This document shows, piece after piece, positions 44,031 to 52,014 of a stretch of DNA of 64,000 nucleotides; position 1 is the first letter of the stretch; each line of letters starts with the position of its first letter. This DNA is from Noviherbaspirillum humi (GTDB taxonomy: Bacteria; Pseudomonadota; Gammaproteobacteria; Burkholderiales; Burkholderiaceae_D). The notes beneath the pieces are model-generated. The model did not search any database, was not told the origin of the DNA, and worked only from the letters and a program-made list of their open reading frames with translations. Position numbers and translations under genes: made by a program. The DNA is taken from the NCBI RefSeq assembly GCF_900188095.1, contig NZ_FZOT01000007.1, positions 62,001-126,000 of the forward strand. Reading direction: 5' to 3'.

Positions 44031-44621
44031 ATGGCTAACCTGCAGGAAATGATGCAACCCCTGGTCCAGAACCAGATCAACCGCTCGCGCCGCTACGCGC
44101 TGGCATGGATCGACGGCATGGAGCGCATCAACCGCGTCATGCTCGAAGCAGCGGACGAGGCGCTGCATCGGCAGCTCAAGCTGTCGACCTCGGTGATGAC
44201 GCCGCGCACCGCCTCGGAACAGCCCGGCGCCGCTCTGAATGCCATGAACGGCGCGGCCGACATGAGCACGCCGCTGCAGTACCAGGCGCGCATGGTGGCG
44301 GCACTGGTCGACATGCAGCAGGCGATGATGGATACCATGCGCGAGGACCTGGCGCAGAGCACGCGATCGGTGCAGGACCTGAGCGCCGGCGCCGTCGGCC
44401 GGGCGCAGGAAGCGGCCCCGGCGACGCCAGCCGACATGTTCAGCATGTGGACTTCCGCCTGCCGCAACATGGCGCAGGGCATGAACCAGGCCATGAACCA
44501 AGGCATGCAGGCAATGACGTCGATGGACATGGGCAAGGCGGCGGACGCAGCGTTCGGCAGCAGCATGGCGGGCGCGGCGAAAGCCGCCGACAAGCGCGGC
44601 CGCAACGGCAGGACGCATTGA
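44031..44621 (+). CDS. Phasin-like polyhydroxyalkanoate granule protein
   Basis: 196 aa. GGAGG lies six bases before the ATG. The protein is entirely helical and amphipathic, with MANLQEMMQPLVQNQINRSR, and many Met, Ala and Gln. The C-terminal half has MNQAMNQGMQAMTSM-type repeats and a basic tail. This is typical of phasins that coat PHA granules (Phasin_2-like). The Ala/Lys-rich tail resembles that of DNA-binding granule proteins. It follows the stress protein and shares an Fnr-like box type, consistent with PHA build-up under low oxygen. Confidence 0.72.
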   Translation: MANLQEMMQPLVQNQINRSRRYALAWIDGMERINRVMLEAADEALHRQLKLSTSVMTPRTASEQPGAALNAMNGAADMSTPLQYQARMVAALVDMQQAMMDTMREDLAQSTRSVQDLSAGAVGRAQEAAPATPADMFSMWTSACRNMAQGMNQAMNQGMQAMTSMDMGKAADAAFGSSMAGAAKAADKRGRNGRTH

Positions 44622-44960
44622 CCTGGCGGTCGCCGGCATGACGGCCTGGCAATGCGGGCCCGGCCGCCTGCATTGACGGGTCGGCAAGTCTGCCCTGCCC
44701 GCCGGCTGCGTTCGCGCCCGCGCCGGCTTGTCCTTTCGATATTTCCGGCCGCCGTTCGTTGACGGCCGATCAAGCCTTTTGCCGCGAACCGGCCCAAGCG
44801 CGCCATCAGGGGCAGGTTTCGCCGTCTGCTCCTGCCTTTGTGTTGCCACATTTCACGTAATCTTCCGGCTTCGTTCATTCAACGTCGTCGATTTTCTCCA
44901 AGCGGCAACGAGATGTTTTATACTGTACACCCATACAGCAGTGGCGCAGGATCAGCAGAA
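44622..44960 (+). promoter_or_regulatory. Intergenic region with promoter of the LexA-controlled genes
   Basis: About 340 bases without a gene. Near its right end TATACT (44919-44924) is a good -10 element overlapping the LexA box, giving a transcription start about 30 bases ahead of the next ATG. The left part is GC-rich and contains nothing recognisable. Confidence 0.5.
44923..44938. promoter_or_regulatory. Perfect LexA (SOS) box
   Basis: CTGT-ACACCCAT-ACAG matches the CTGT-N8-ACAG consensus used by LexA in beta- and gammaproteobacteria exactly. It overlaps the TATACT -10 element and lies 22 bases before the next ATG, the ideal place for repression. Confidence 0.75.
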
Positions 44961-45278
44961 ATGAAAGGCTTCGAAGGTTACAAATTGCAGGCGGTGCAGC
45001 AGCGCCTGCGGCTCCAGATCAACACCATCGTCGAGCGTCATCGCACCGCCGGCGTTCCCCTCACATGGAAGCTGTTGCACGAAATCGAAAGGGAAGCATT
45101 GCAGGCCCTGGAGCAGGCAGGCGACCTCGGCAGCACCTACCGCAGCTACATCCGGCGCATGCGCTCCTCGCGCTGGGGCTACATCCCCAAGCTCGACGAA
45201 CCGGCGCAGCTGGCCGGCCATAAGGACCTGCCGGTCGCGGTCACGCTCATCCATGAAGCGTACCGCTCCTGTCACTGA
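44961..45278 (+). CDS. Small protein of unknown function behind a LexA box
   Basis: 105 aa, ATG chosen just after the LexA-controlled promoter, with AGGA nine bases upstream. Mostly helical and basic (KLQAVQQRLRLQINTIVERH, EIEREALQALEQAGDLG), ending in a segment with Trp and Tyr (SSRWGYIPKLDEPAQL). No signal peptide or membrane helix. I do not recognise a family. The promoter argues for a role in the DNA-damage response, such as an inhibitor of division or a repair accessory; inferred from regulation only. Confidence 0.65.
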   Translation: MKGFEGYKLQAVQQRLRLQINTIVERHRTAGVPLTWKLLHEIEREALQALEQAGDLGSTYRSYIRRMRSSRWGYIPKLDEPAQLAGHKDLPVAVTLIHEAYRSCH

Positions 45279-45320
45279 GCCTGGCGCCTCGTCATCCCGG
45301 GCCGCGCTGAGCGCCTGCCC

Positions 45321-45737
45321 ATGACTCCGGCACTCGACATCGAATTCGGCGACGCCAACCTCGTCGATACCAACGGCACCGGCTGGTTCGTCGGTTTCGG
45401 CGACTGGCTGCGTTCCCCCGGCGCGGCGCTGCGCCACATGCCGGCCGAGGCCGCCGTCCGCGGCCTGTGCATGAAATGGGGCATCCACCGTCGCGGCGAC
45501 ACGCTCGGCACCGGCAAGCCGGTGAGCGCGGGCCGCACTTTATCGATGCTGGTGAGCGAGCATGGGCGCTTCCGGCTGCAGTTTTCCCCCGATCCAGCGT
45601 TCCCGCCCGGCGAGACGGTGGAACATGCATTGAGCCGACATGGGCAGTTCTGCGCCTGGGGCGCGGGCATTCACCATCGCTGGTTCGTGGACGAGGATTG
45701 CATCATCCTGACGCTGCGCTGGACTCCGGCCAGCTGA
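45321..45737 (+). CDS. Hypothetical protein, possibly co-transcribed with the SOS gene
   Basis: 138 aa; not recognised. It looks like a compact beta-rich domain with conserved-looking Trp and His positions: GTGWFVGFGDWLRS, MKWGIHRRGDT and AGIHHRWFVDEDCIILTLRW. The His cluster near the C-terminus could bind metal, as in cupins. It starts 43 bases after the LexA-controlled gene on the same strand and may share its transcript. The start lacks a good ribosome-binding site. Confidence 0.5.
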   Translation: MTPALDIEFGDANLVDTNGTGWFVGFGDWLRSPGAALRHMPAEAAVRGLCMKWGIHRRGDTLGTGKPVSAGRTLSMLVSEHGRFRLQFSPDPAFPPGETVEHALSRHGQFCAWGAGIHHRWFVDEDCIILTLRWTPAS

Positions 45738-45761
45738 CCCGACGGTTGAAGCGCAAACAAA

Positions 45762-45786
45762 AAGGCCGGACACATCGCCCGGCCTT
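45762..45786 (-). terminator. Terminator beyond the tannase remnant
   Basis: AAGGCCGG and CCGGCCTT form an 8-bp stem with a 9-base loop. On the minus strand it is followed by TTTTTG, a good Rho-independent terminator for the kinase operon and formerly for the tannase gene. It may also end the plus-strand genes converging here. Confidence 0.7.
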
Positions 45787-45818
45787 CCATCCCTTCCGCC
45801 TCACGCACGAGTAGCGAA

Positions 45819-46002
45819 TTACTGCGTCGCGCAGCTATAGCTTTCCGCCTTGTTCACATCACCGCTGCCCTTGTACTTCGGCCAGTTCGGATACTCGCAC
45901 AGCGGCCGGGTGCGGCCCGGCACGCCGGCGGTGTCCGCCACCACCTGGGCGCCCGGCGGGATGCCCTTCTCCACCCACCAGCATATCGTCACGCCCGTGC
46001 GA
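45819..46002 (-). pseudogene. C-terminal remnant of a tannase/feruloyl esterase gene
   Basis: An open frame without a start, ending in TAA, encodes about 60 residues. They include ICWWVEKGIPPG, GRTRPLCEYP and YKGSGDVNKAESYSC, the characteristic C-terminus of the tannase/feruloyl esterase family (RTRPLC-x-YP, YKGSG, A-x(3)-C). The catalytic part is missing: upstream the frame runs into a stop inside the sensor kinase gene. The kinase stop codon touches this remnant, so a deletion or insertion probably joined the kinase operon to the old gene end, whose terminator is still there. Family recognition is by motif only. Confidence 0.7.
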
Positions 46003-47406
46003 TCAGGCTGGCGCGGCGGCGCTCAGGGGCAGGCAGATGGTGATGCACAACCCTCCCTCCGCCGCATTGGCGGCACGGATGGCGCCGCCGTGCGCCTTGA
46101 CGATGCGTTCGGCGATCGCCAGGCCCAGACCGAAGCCTTCGGCCGACTTGGACGAGGCGCTGCTCTGCACGAAAGGCCGGAAGATGGTCTCGAGTTCGGC
46201 TTCCGGCACGCCCGGGCCGTGGTCGCAGACGGTGACGCAGGCCTGCCCGGCCGCGGCATCCCGCTCAACCCGGATGCGCACGGCCGTGCCCGGCGCGGTG
46301 TAATGCATCGCATTGCGCACCACGTTTTCGAGCGCGCTGTGCAGCAGCTCGGCGCCGCTGCGCACCATTGCCTGGCCGGCTTCCTCCAGCCGGATATCCT
46401 TGCCGGCGGACTGCGCCTCGAAGCGGGCATCCTCGGCGATGACTTCGGCCAGCTCGTTCAGGCTGACTTCTTCCCGTTCCACGCCGGCGCCGCTCTCCAG
46501 CCGCGACAGCGTCAGCAGCCCGCCGATCAGCGCATTCATGCGGGCGCTCTCGCGCTCGATGCGGTCGAGCGATGCATCCACCCTTTCCGGCCGCTGCCGC
46601 GCCAGGCCGATGGCCACCTGCAGCCGCGCCAGCGGCGAGCGCAGTTCATGCGACACGTCATGCAGCAGGCGCTTCTGGCTGTTCATCGATGCCTGGAGCT
46701 GCGCCGCCATGCGGTCGAAGTCGCGGCCGAGGTCGTTCAGCTCGTCCCGCCGCCTGCCCATGGCGGGGCCGATGCGCGCCTCCAGATTGCCCGAAGCGGC
46801 GGCGTCGAAGGCGGTGCGCAGGTTGCGGATGGGCCTGGCGAAATGCCGCGCCAGCAGCAGCGCCGCCAGCAGGCTGGCGAGCATCGCGTACAGCACCGGC
46901 ATGTAATGAAAGCGCGGTCCGGGGCCAGGGCCGGGACCGCCCGGGCCGGGCGGCCGCGGGCCGCGGAAGTCGCCGAGCAGCGGCCCGCCCGGCCGCATGC
47001 CCGGCGGCGGCTCGTGCCGCTTCAGATACACCAGCCAGCTGCTGCCATCCTTGCCGTGCAACTGGCGCACGCCGCCGCGGTCGTCGCGGCCGGACGTCTG
47101 CCGGAGGGACGCCAGCAGGGCCGCATCGACCGGCCGGCCAAGCAGATCGCGCCCGTCGGCGTCGAGCGCGAACATCTGCTCCCGCCGCTGCTGCTGCAGC
47201 AGGTCGCGCAGGGCGTCGCTGCCGCCGTAGCGCAAGGCGATCTCGGCGGCATCGAGCGCCATGCCGGCGCGCGGGCCGGATTCGATGACTTCGGCATGCC
47301 GGGCGGCGTCGCGGTCCTTGAGCCAGATGGCGCCGCTGATGCCGAGCACCGACACCAGCTGCGCCAGCCAGATCAGGATGAAGAATTTCCAGAACAGGCG
47401 GCCCAC
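46003..47406 (-). CDS. CpxA-like envelope-stress sensor histidine kinase
   Basis: 467 aa from a GTG two bases after the regulator stop. Membrane helix 1 (FWKFFILIWLAQLVSVLGIS) precedes a periplasmic sensor of about 130 residues with a Pro/Gly-rich stretch (PRPPGPGGPGPGPGP) just before helix 2. HAMP follows, then HisKA with LLHDVSHELRSPLARLQ (His at about residue 253) and HATPase with N box NVVRNAMHYT and FGLGLAIAERIVKAHGG. The layout equals CpxA. The partner regulator and the GTAAA-N5-GTAAA boxes nearby support a Cpx-like role. Confidence 0.85.
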   Translation of the reverse strand: MGRLFWKFFILIWLAQLVSVLGISGAIWLKDRDAARHAEVIESGPRAGMALDAAEIALRYGGSDALRDLLQQQRREQMFALDADGRDLLGRPVDAALLASLRQTSGRDDRGGVRQLHGKDGSSWLVYLKRHEPPPGMRPGGPLLGDFRGPRPPGPGGPGPGPGPRFHYMPVLYAMLASLLAALLLARHFARPIRNLRTAFDAAASGNLEARIGPAMGRRRDELNDLGRDFDRMAAQLQASMNSQKRLLHDVSHELRSPLARLQVAIGLARQRPERVDASLDRIERESARMNALIGGLLTLSRLESGAGVEREEVSLNELAEVIAEDARFEAQSAGKDIRLEEAGQAMVRSGAELLHSALENVVRNAMHYTAPGTAVRIRVERDAAAGQACVTVCDHGPGVPEAELETIFRPFVQSSASSKSAEGFGLGLAIAERIVKAHGGAIRAANAAEGGLCITICLPLSAAAPA

Positions 47407-47408
47407 GC

Positions 47409-48095
47409 TCAATCCTTGATCAGCAGGTAGCCTTGGCGGTGCACGGTATGGATGCATGACCGGCCGTCGGGCAGCGTGCCGAGCTTCTGCCGCAGGCTGC
47501 TCATGTGCACGTCGATGTTGCGGTCGAAGCGCGCCAGCGGACGGCCCAAGGCTTTTTCCGACAGCTCCTGCTTGCTCACCGTCCTGCCGGGATTGCGCAG
47601 CAGGACTTCGAGCAGGTTGAATTCGGTGCTGGTCAGCTCCACCTGCCTGCCGCCCCAGGCGGCGCGGCGCTGCTCGGGCCACATTTCCAGCAGGCCGAAG
47701 GCGAGCTGGTCGGCGCGCCGCTCTTCCGGTGCAGGACGGGCGCGGCGCAGGATGGCGCGGATGCGCGCGCTCAGCTCGCGCGGGGTGCAGGGCTTGGGCA
47801 CATAATCGTCGGCGCCCATTTCCAGGCCGAGGATGCGGTCGGTGTCATCCCCTTTGGCGGTCAGCATCAGCACCGGCAGGTGACTGTCGCGGCGCAGCTG
47901 GCGCAGGGTCTCGACGCCGTTCTGGCCCGGCATCATGACGTCCAGCACGGCGATGTCGTAGCGGCCGGTCAACGCTTCGCGCAGGCCGCTGCGGCCATCG
48001 TGCTCGGCATGCACCGCGTAGCCGTCCTGCTCAAGGTACTCCCTGAGCATCTCCACCAGCTCCACGTCATCATCGATCAGTAACACCCTGTTCAT
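47409..48095 (-). CDS. CpxR-like response regulator (OmpR family)
   Basis: 228 aa from MNRVLLIDDDVELVEMLREY. The receiver has Asp52 in AVLDVMMPG and Lys in YVPKPCTPRELSARI. The winged-helix DNA-binding domain has LTSTEFNLLEVLLRNPGRTV and RNIDVHMSSLRQKL. This is the CpxR/OmpR layout. An in-frame upstream extension is not used. Three close matches to the CpxR box lie 76-174 bases upstream, so the operon is probably autoregulated. Confidence 0.88.
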   Translation of the reverse strand: MNRVLLIDDDVELVEMLREYLEQDGYAVHAEHDGRSGLREALTGRYDIAVLDVMMPGQNGVETLRQLRRDSHLPVLMLTAKGDDTDRILGLEMGADDYVPKPCTPRELSARIRAILRRARPAPEERRADQLAFGLLEMWPEQRRAAWGGRQVELTSTEFNLLEVLLRNPGRTVSKQELSEKALGRPLARFDRNIDVHMSSLRQKLGTLPDGRSCIHTVHRQGYLLIKD

Positions 48096-48170
48096 GTCTC
48101 TTTCCAGCGCTGTCTTCACGGCTGCATGATACCGGCACCCGCTTTTCCCTCCGTCGTAGCGGGGGCTTTC

Positions 48171-48269
48171 TTTACCGAAATTTGCACTTCCTTTACCGGC
48201 ATTTACCCGGTTCTCTTCCACACTGATGGCGCATTGGAAATGGCTTAACGCTTCTTTACCGATCTTTAC
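48171..48269. promoter_or_regulatory. Three CpxR-type boxes between divergent genes
   Basis: On the minus strand, GTAAA-N5-GTAAA occurs perfectly at 48192-48206 and 48255-48269, with one mismatch at 48171-48185. Starts are 21 and 63 bases apart, that is, multiples of two helical turns, so all lie on the same face of the DNA. They are shared by the regulator operon and the divergent Ser/Thr-rich gene. Confidence 0.72.
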
Positions 48270-48364
48270 GCCGCGCCTTGCCAAGTTCTTCCAGCGCGGG
48301 TCGTTACCAGCCATGCAAGCAAGCAGCAAGCAATGTCGCCAATCCATCACTTCAGGGAGGTTCA

Positions 48365-49045
48365 ATGACCGTCGACGGCTTATCCAGTTCAATCGCCGCG
48401 CTTTACCAGACCAGCCGCGCCAGCGGCACCAGCCAGGCCGGCAGCAGCGCCGGCATGCAGGAGATGGACGGCAACCGGCCGCCGCCCCCGCCCGGCGGCG
48501 GCTTAGGCAATGCCATCATGCAGGCGTTGTCCAGCCTCGGGATCAATGTCGGCTCCGGTGCGGACGACGCCACCAGCGCCTCGTCCGCTGGCGACAGCAC
48601 CACCGGCACGACATCCACCGACGGCAGCCAGAGCGTTTCCACCTCGCTCGGCAGCTTCATGCAATCGCTGATGCAGGCACTGCATGCGCAGGGCGCGTCC
48701 GAATCGCAGGATGCCGCGGCGCAGCCGCAGGAAAGTGAAAGCAGTGACGGCGCCGTACGCGGGCATGGCCATCATCACGGCGGCCCGGACAAGATGCAAG
48801 CCGACCTGCAAAGCCTGATTCAGAAGCTGTCGAGTGCATCGACCTCTTCCAGCGACGGCACATCGAGCACCGACGGTGATGCGGCCACGACCGAACTCGA
48901 GCAAAGCTTCCAGTCGCTGGCGAGCGCCCTGGGCGCCTCCAACGCTTCCGGCAGCAGCGCCACGCTGAAGGATTTCCTGCAGGCGCTGCAGAACAACATG
49001 CAGGACTTTTCCCGCAGCGGCAACCTGGTGAACACCTCCGCCTGA
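48365..49045 (+). CDS. Ser/Thr/Gln-rich protein of unknown function, candidate Cpx target
   Basis: 226 aa; CAGGGAGG lies five bases before the ATG. No signal peptide is visible. The sequence is low-complexity: a Pro/Gly run (PPPPPGGGLGNAIMQALSSL), Ser/Thr-rich linkers, a His-rich patch (GHGHHHGGPDKMQADLQSLI) and three short amphipathic helices with the repeated theme F-x(2)-L-x(3)-L-x-A (e.g. LGSFMQSLMQALHA, LKDFLQALQNNM). No family recognised. Divergent to the CpxR-like regulator behind shared boxes. It may be a secreted or surface protein exported without a classical signal, or a metal-binding regulator; inferred. Confidence 0.65.
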   Translation: MTVDGLSSSIAALYQTSRASGTSQAGSSAGMQEMDGNRPPPPPGGGLGNAIMQALSSLGINVGSGADDATSASSAGDSTTGTTSTDGSQSVSTSLGSFMQSLMQALHAQGASESQDAAAQPQESESSDGAVRGHGHHHGGPDKMQADLQSLIQKLSSASTSSSDGTSSTDGDAATTELEQSFQSLASALGASNASGSSATLKDFLQALQNNMQDFSRSGNLVNTSA

Positions 49046-49094
49046 TCGAAGGACGAGCCCGCGCATCGTCATCCCGGCCGGCCGCTGCGCGATG

Positions 49095-49124
49095 AAAAAA
49101 GCCACGCGGCCTGAGCGGCGTGGC
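49095..49124 (-). terminator. Terminator of the Spy/CpxP-like gene
   Basis: On the minus strand, GCCACGC and GCGTGGC form a 7-bp stem with a GC-rich loop, followed by six T. It lies about 60 bases past the stop. Confidence 0.75.
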
Positions 49125-49184
49125 AAGCTCCGCTGCGTCAGCGGTAGCGGGGAGACGTCGGAGAGAAAGGGATGCAGCCTAAGG

Positions 49185-49721
49185 TCACGCTCCCGGCGCA
49201 CCCGGCGGCGCACGTCGCTCGTGTCCTTCCTGCGGGCGGGACATGCGTGGCATGCGCTCCATGCGGGCGCGCTGTTCCGCGGTGAGCAGGGCCAGTATCT
49301 GGCTGTCGCTGCGGGCGCGCATGAGTTCGATTTCGGTGGCGGAACGCGCCAGCGCATCGGCAAGCTGTTTGGCACGGCCTTCGCTGTACTGGCCCGAGCG
49401 CACCAGGTCGGCCAGCGCCTGCCGCGCCTTGTCGTGCGCCTTCTGCTGTTCGCGCAATTGCGGCGCCTGCGCATGCAGGATGGCGAATACCTTGTCGCGC
49501 TGGGCTTCGTCGAGGTTCAAGCCGCGCAGGTAAGGCGGCATGCCGCCGAAAGAATCATGTCCATGCGCCATGCCGTGCATGGCGGGCGGCGGAAGCGGCA
49601 GCGACGGACCGGCTCCCTGTGAAGGCTGCGGTCCGGGCGCCGACTGGGCAGATGCGAGGACAGGCATTGCCAGGGCAATGGTGACGAGAAGGTGGCGCAC
49701 GTTTTTTCCGGGGGTTGTCAT
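49185..49721 (-). CDS. Spy/CpxP-like periplasmic protein (LTxxQ)
   Basis: 178 aa from MTTPGKNVRHLL; a GTG start 10 codons earlier is less likely. A signal peptide (LLVTIALAMPVLASA) leads to a His/Met-rich linker (MHGMAHGHDSFGGM), possibly metal-binding. A helical domain follows with LNLDEAQRDKVFAIL and the LTAEQRARM motif (LTxxQ), diagnostic of the Spy/CpxP/CnrX family. Such proteins act as periplasmic chaperones or sensors and inhibit CpxA. A CpxR-type box lies about 90 bases upstream, and the kinase operon is close by. Confidence 0.85.
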   Translation of the reverse strand: MTTPGKNVRHLLVTIALAMPVLASAQSAPGPQPSQGAGPSLPLPPPAMHGMAHGHDSFGGMPPYLRGLNLDEAQRDKVFAILHAQAPQLREQQKAHDKARQALADLVRSGQYSEGRAKQLADALARSATEIELMRARSDSQILALLTAEQRARMERMPRMSRPQEGHERRAPPGAPGA

Positions 49722-49810
49722 GAGAGGCTCATTTCTTGGTATCGGCTGCACCAGCGCAGCCCATGGAAAGCATTGTGCCCGCCGCTGCCGTTAAGAGATG
49801 TCGGCGCCGT

Positions 49811-49825
49811 GTAAATTCGCGTAAA
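49811..49825. promoter_or_regulatory. CpxR-type box upstream of the Spy/CpxP-like gene
   Basis: GTAAA-TTCGC-GTAAA matches the CpxR consensus exactly. It is read on the plus strand, opposite to the gene, 90-104 bases before the ATG. Confidence 0.65.
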
Positions 49826-50294
49826 GGCGCCTGCGCGGCGTCAAGGGGGTTGCTGAATTCCTCCATAGCGAAACCACCACTCTTCGTAACGGCAAAAAGA
49901 GCCTTGGCGGAAGACAAGACCCACGCCGTGCTATCGGCCCATTACCTAGGCGTCGAAGCCATACGCATTATTTCTTTGATGGGACTGCCCATTCACCGTC
50001 GTCTGTTTGATGTCAGGCCACCAATGGTTCAAGCACAACCCATGAAAAATATAAGTGTTTTATGGGATTCGGGGCGAAAACCTGCTCGCATATGATTTCG
50101 TCATGAGGGCGATATGTGTCCGAACTCGCTTTCAAAGCGCCGGCTTATCCCAAGCCCCTTTTCAGCTTTGAACTTGAACAGTGAACTAGGCTTTACTGAA
50201 GCGAGCTTGCTCTTCTTCCGACCGACTTGCCAACGCTTACAGCCTTTAACATCAGATTACGCTATAGCCACCATGTTCACCGAGGCTTGCGTGG
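49826..50294. other. Intergenic stretch at the left edge of a lower-GC islet
   Basis: No gene is supported. GC falls after about 49930, and several ATG and stop codons are scattered in all frames. It contains the promoter region of the Spy/CpxP-like gene on the left and probably of the WG-repeat gene on the right. Confidence 0.4.
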
Positions 50295-51467
50295 ATGTAT
50301 GAGGAGCGAAGCGCAGCAGGAGAGGTCAACAACGTAACTGGAGTCATTCAATCCATGCTCTTCCCAGTCACTTACGAACGAAAACGGGACCGCGCCACTA
50401 AAGTTGGCTTTATCGATGCCCAAGGGAACCAGGTCGTGCCTCCCAAATACGATTACATTGGCAACTTCAGCGAGGACCGCTGTGCCGTCGAGGTGTATTT
50501 GGACATCAGCGAAGAGCACGACCGGTTGCGCGGCTTCATCGATTCGAGCGGTCGCGAGGTCGTTCCTCTGAGGCCCAGCTACTTTCACACCGATTTTTCC
50601 GAGGGCTTGGCTCAATTGGAAGACCCTGAGAGTGGCAAGGTCGGTTTTATCGATTCATGGGGCCGGTTTGTCATTCCCCCTCAATTTGAGTGTGAATACG
50701 AAGGGGAAGTCTGCAAAGGGTTTTCCGAAGGCCTGGCAGCGGTCGCTTTTGCCGACGGCATGGGCTACATCGATCGCCAAGGCAGGGAAGTATTTGGCCA
50801 ACGCTTCGACGATGCCGGTCGTTTCAATAATGGTCTGGCAGTGGTGCAGCCTTTGGGAAGTGCTGCTGAAGACGGGTATTTCATTGACAAGTCCGGCCAG
50901 AGATTAATGACCGTACCCTGCGTCATACCCTATCGGAGCCCGGGATTCCAGAATGGCCTTTGCCAGGTGAGGATAGCCACTGGCGAGTCTGAATGGCGCT
51001 TCAAGACTGGTTTCATCAATACGTCGGGCGAACTGGCTTTTGACAACGTGTTCAACGTTGCCGGAGATTTCAATGAAGGTGTCTGTGTGGCGGACAGAAG
51101 GTGGGAGATCAACTCACAAAACGTCTGGAAAAAGGGCGTCATCGATACTCAAGGCAAGTGGATAATCAAGCCGATCTTCGATGACATCGGCAGCTTCAAC
51201 CATGGTCTATCCACATTCAGCCTGAACGGCAAATATGGTCTCATCAATATCGAAGGCGAGATCGTGTTTGGGCCTTGGTACCACCATATTCAGGATTTCT
51301 CACGACACATGAATCGCAGCTTCGGCGTCAAGTGCTCCGAATTGGTTGCGCTTACTCCTGCATTCCCGGTCAAACCACGCAAACTCAGTGATGCACGCAT
51401 GTATATCGACAGGTGCGGCAGCATTGTTTGCCCGACCGAAAAGCGGGTCAATGAATTCGAAAAATAA
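50295..51467 (+). CDS. WG-repeat protein
   Basis: 390 aa, built almost wholly of WG-type repeats of about 35-40 residues, e.g. KVGFIDAQGNQVVPPKYDYI, GFIDSSGREVVPLRPSY, KVGFIDSWGRFVIPPQFE, GYIDRQGREVFGQRFDD, KKGVIDTQGKWIIKPIFDDI and KYGLINIEGEIVFGP. No signal peptide is evident. WG repeats form a beta-propeller-like or solenoid scaffold; function is unknown and often linked to toxins or surface systems. GC content is lower than that of neighbours, and a dead transposase follows directly, so it was probably acquired by transfer. An ATG 20 codons in is a possible alternative start. Confidence 0.8.
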   Translation: MYEERSAAGEVNNVTGVIQSMLFPVTYERKRDRATKVGFIDAQGNQVVPPKYDYIGNFSEDRCAVEVYLDISEEHDRLRGFIDSSGREVVPLRPSYFHTDFSEGLAQLEDPESGKVGFIDSWGRFVIPPQFECEYEGEVCKGFSEGLAAVAFADGMGYIDRQGREVFGQRFDDAGRFNNGLAVVQPLGSAAEDGYFIDKSGQRLMTVPCVIPYRSPGFQNGLCQVRIATGESEWRFKTGFINTSGELAFDNVFNVAGDFNEGVCVADRRWEINSQNVWKKGVIDTQGKWIIKPIFDDIGSFNHGLSTFSLNGKYGLINIEGEIVFGPWYHHIQDFSRHMNRSFGVKCSELVALTPAFPVKPRKLSDARMYIDRCGSIVCPTEKRVNEFEK

Positions 51468-51469
51468 GG

Positions 51470-51910
51470 CGTTACCGGCACAGTGTTAAACCTCGATCTG
51501 CCGCTGCGCGCCAACACATAGGATAGCTGGCTTGCATTGAATATCCGGACGTAGGGCCGGTTATCGCCATAGGCGATGTCAGCCACAATCGCCTCGACCG
51601 CAATGCACCTCGCCTGGGTCCGTTTGATCAGGTCGATGGCCGTCGCGGCTTGGTACGGGAGGCCGGGTCTTGCTTGCCGCCTGGCAGACGGCATTCAGGC
51701 GCATTCAGGCATGCAGGAAACGACATGCAGGGGGTTAATAAGGTTGCTCATTGGCTCGCGGTGTAGTGGCGGCCAGGAAGCCATCGTCGATGTTGCCAAC
51801 CAAATCCAGGTACCGGGGCGCCACATGGTCGGTGAAGCAGTTCTCCTTGCGGTCGCCCGTATCATCGATCACCAGCACGCCATCAGACGCAAGAGCAATC
51901 AATCATTCCC
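51470..51910 (-). pseudogene. Degraded IS701-family transposase
   Basis: The minus strand encodes two separated parts of a DDE transposase. The first has DGVLVIDDTGDRKENCFTDH and VGNIDDGFLAAT, carrying the first catalytic Asp of IS701-type enzymes. It ends at TAA where the family has a second Tyr of a YYPL motif. After a frameshift the second part reads ATAIDLIKRTQARCIAVEAI followed by VADIAYGDN, with the second catalytic Asp. The third catalytic region and both ends are missing, so it is inactive. No terminal inverted repeats were found. Confidence 0.75.
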
Positions 51911-52014
51911 TTTCAACACAGTACCGATCGCCTCCGAGATTGGCCGTCAAGCGCCATTGTGAGCAACCGTTGTACGATTACGCCCCTCCGCCCGATTCGC
52001 AACGAAACCAATCC

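Noticed and set aside
49729-49917. Small minus-strand frame with a twin-arginine-like signal and lipobox-like end
   Set aside because: It contains the CpxR-type box, lacks a ribosome-binding site and would end right after its signal; more likely promoter sequence of the Spy/CpxP-like gene.
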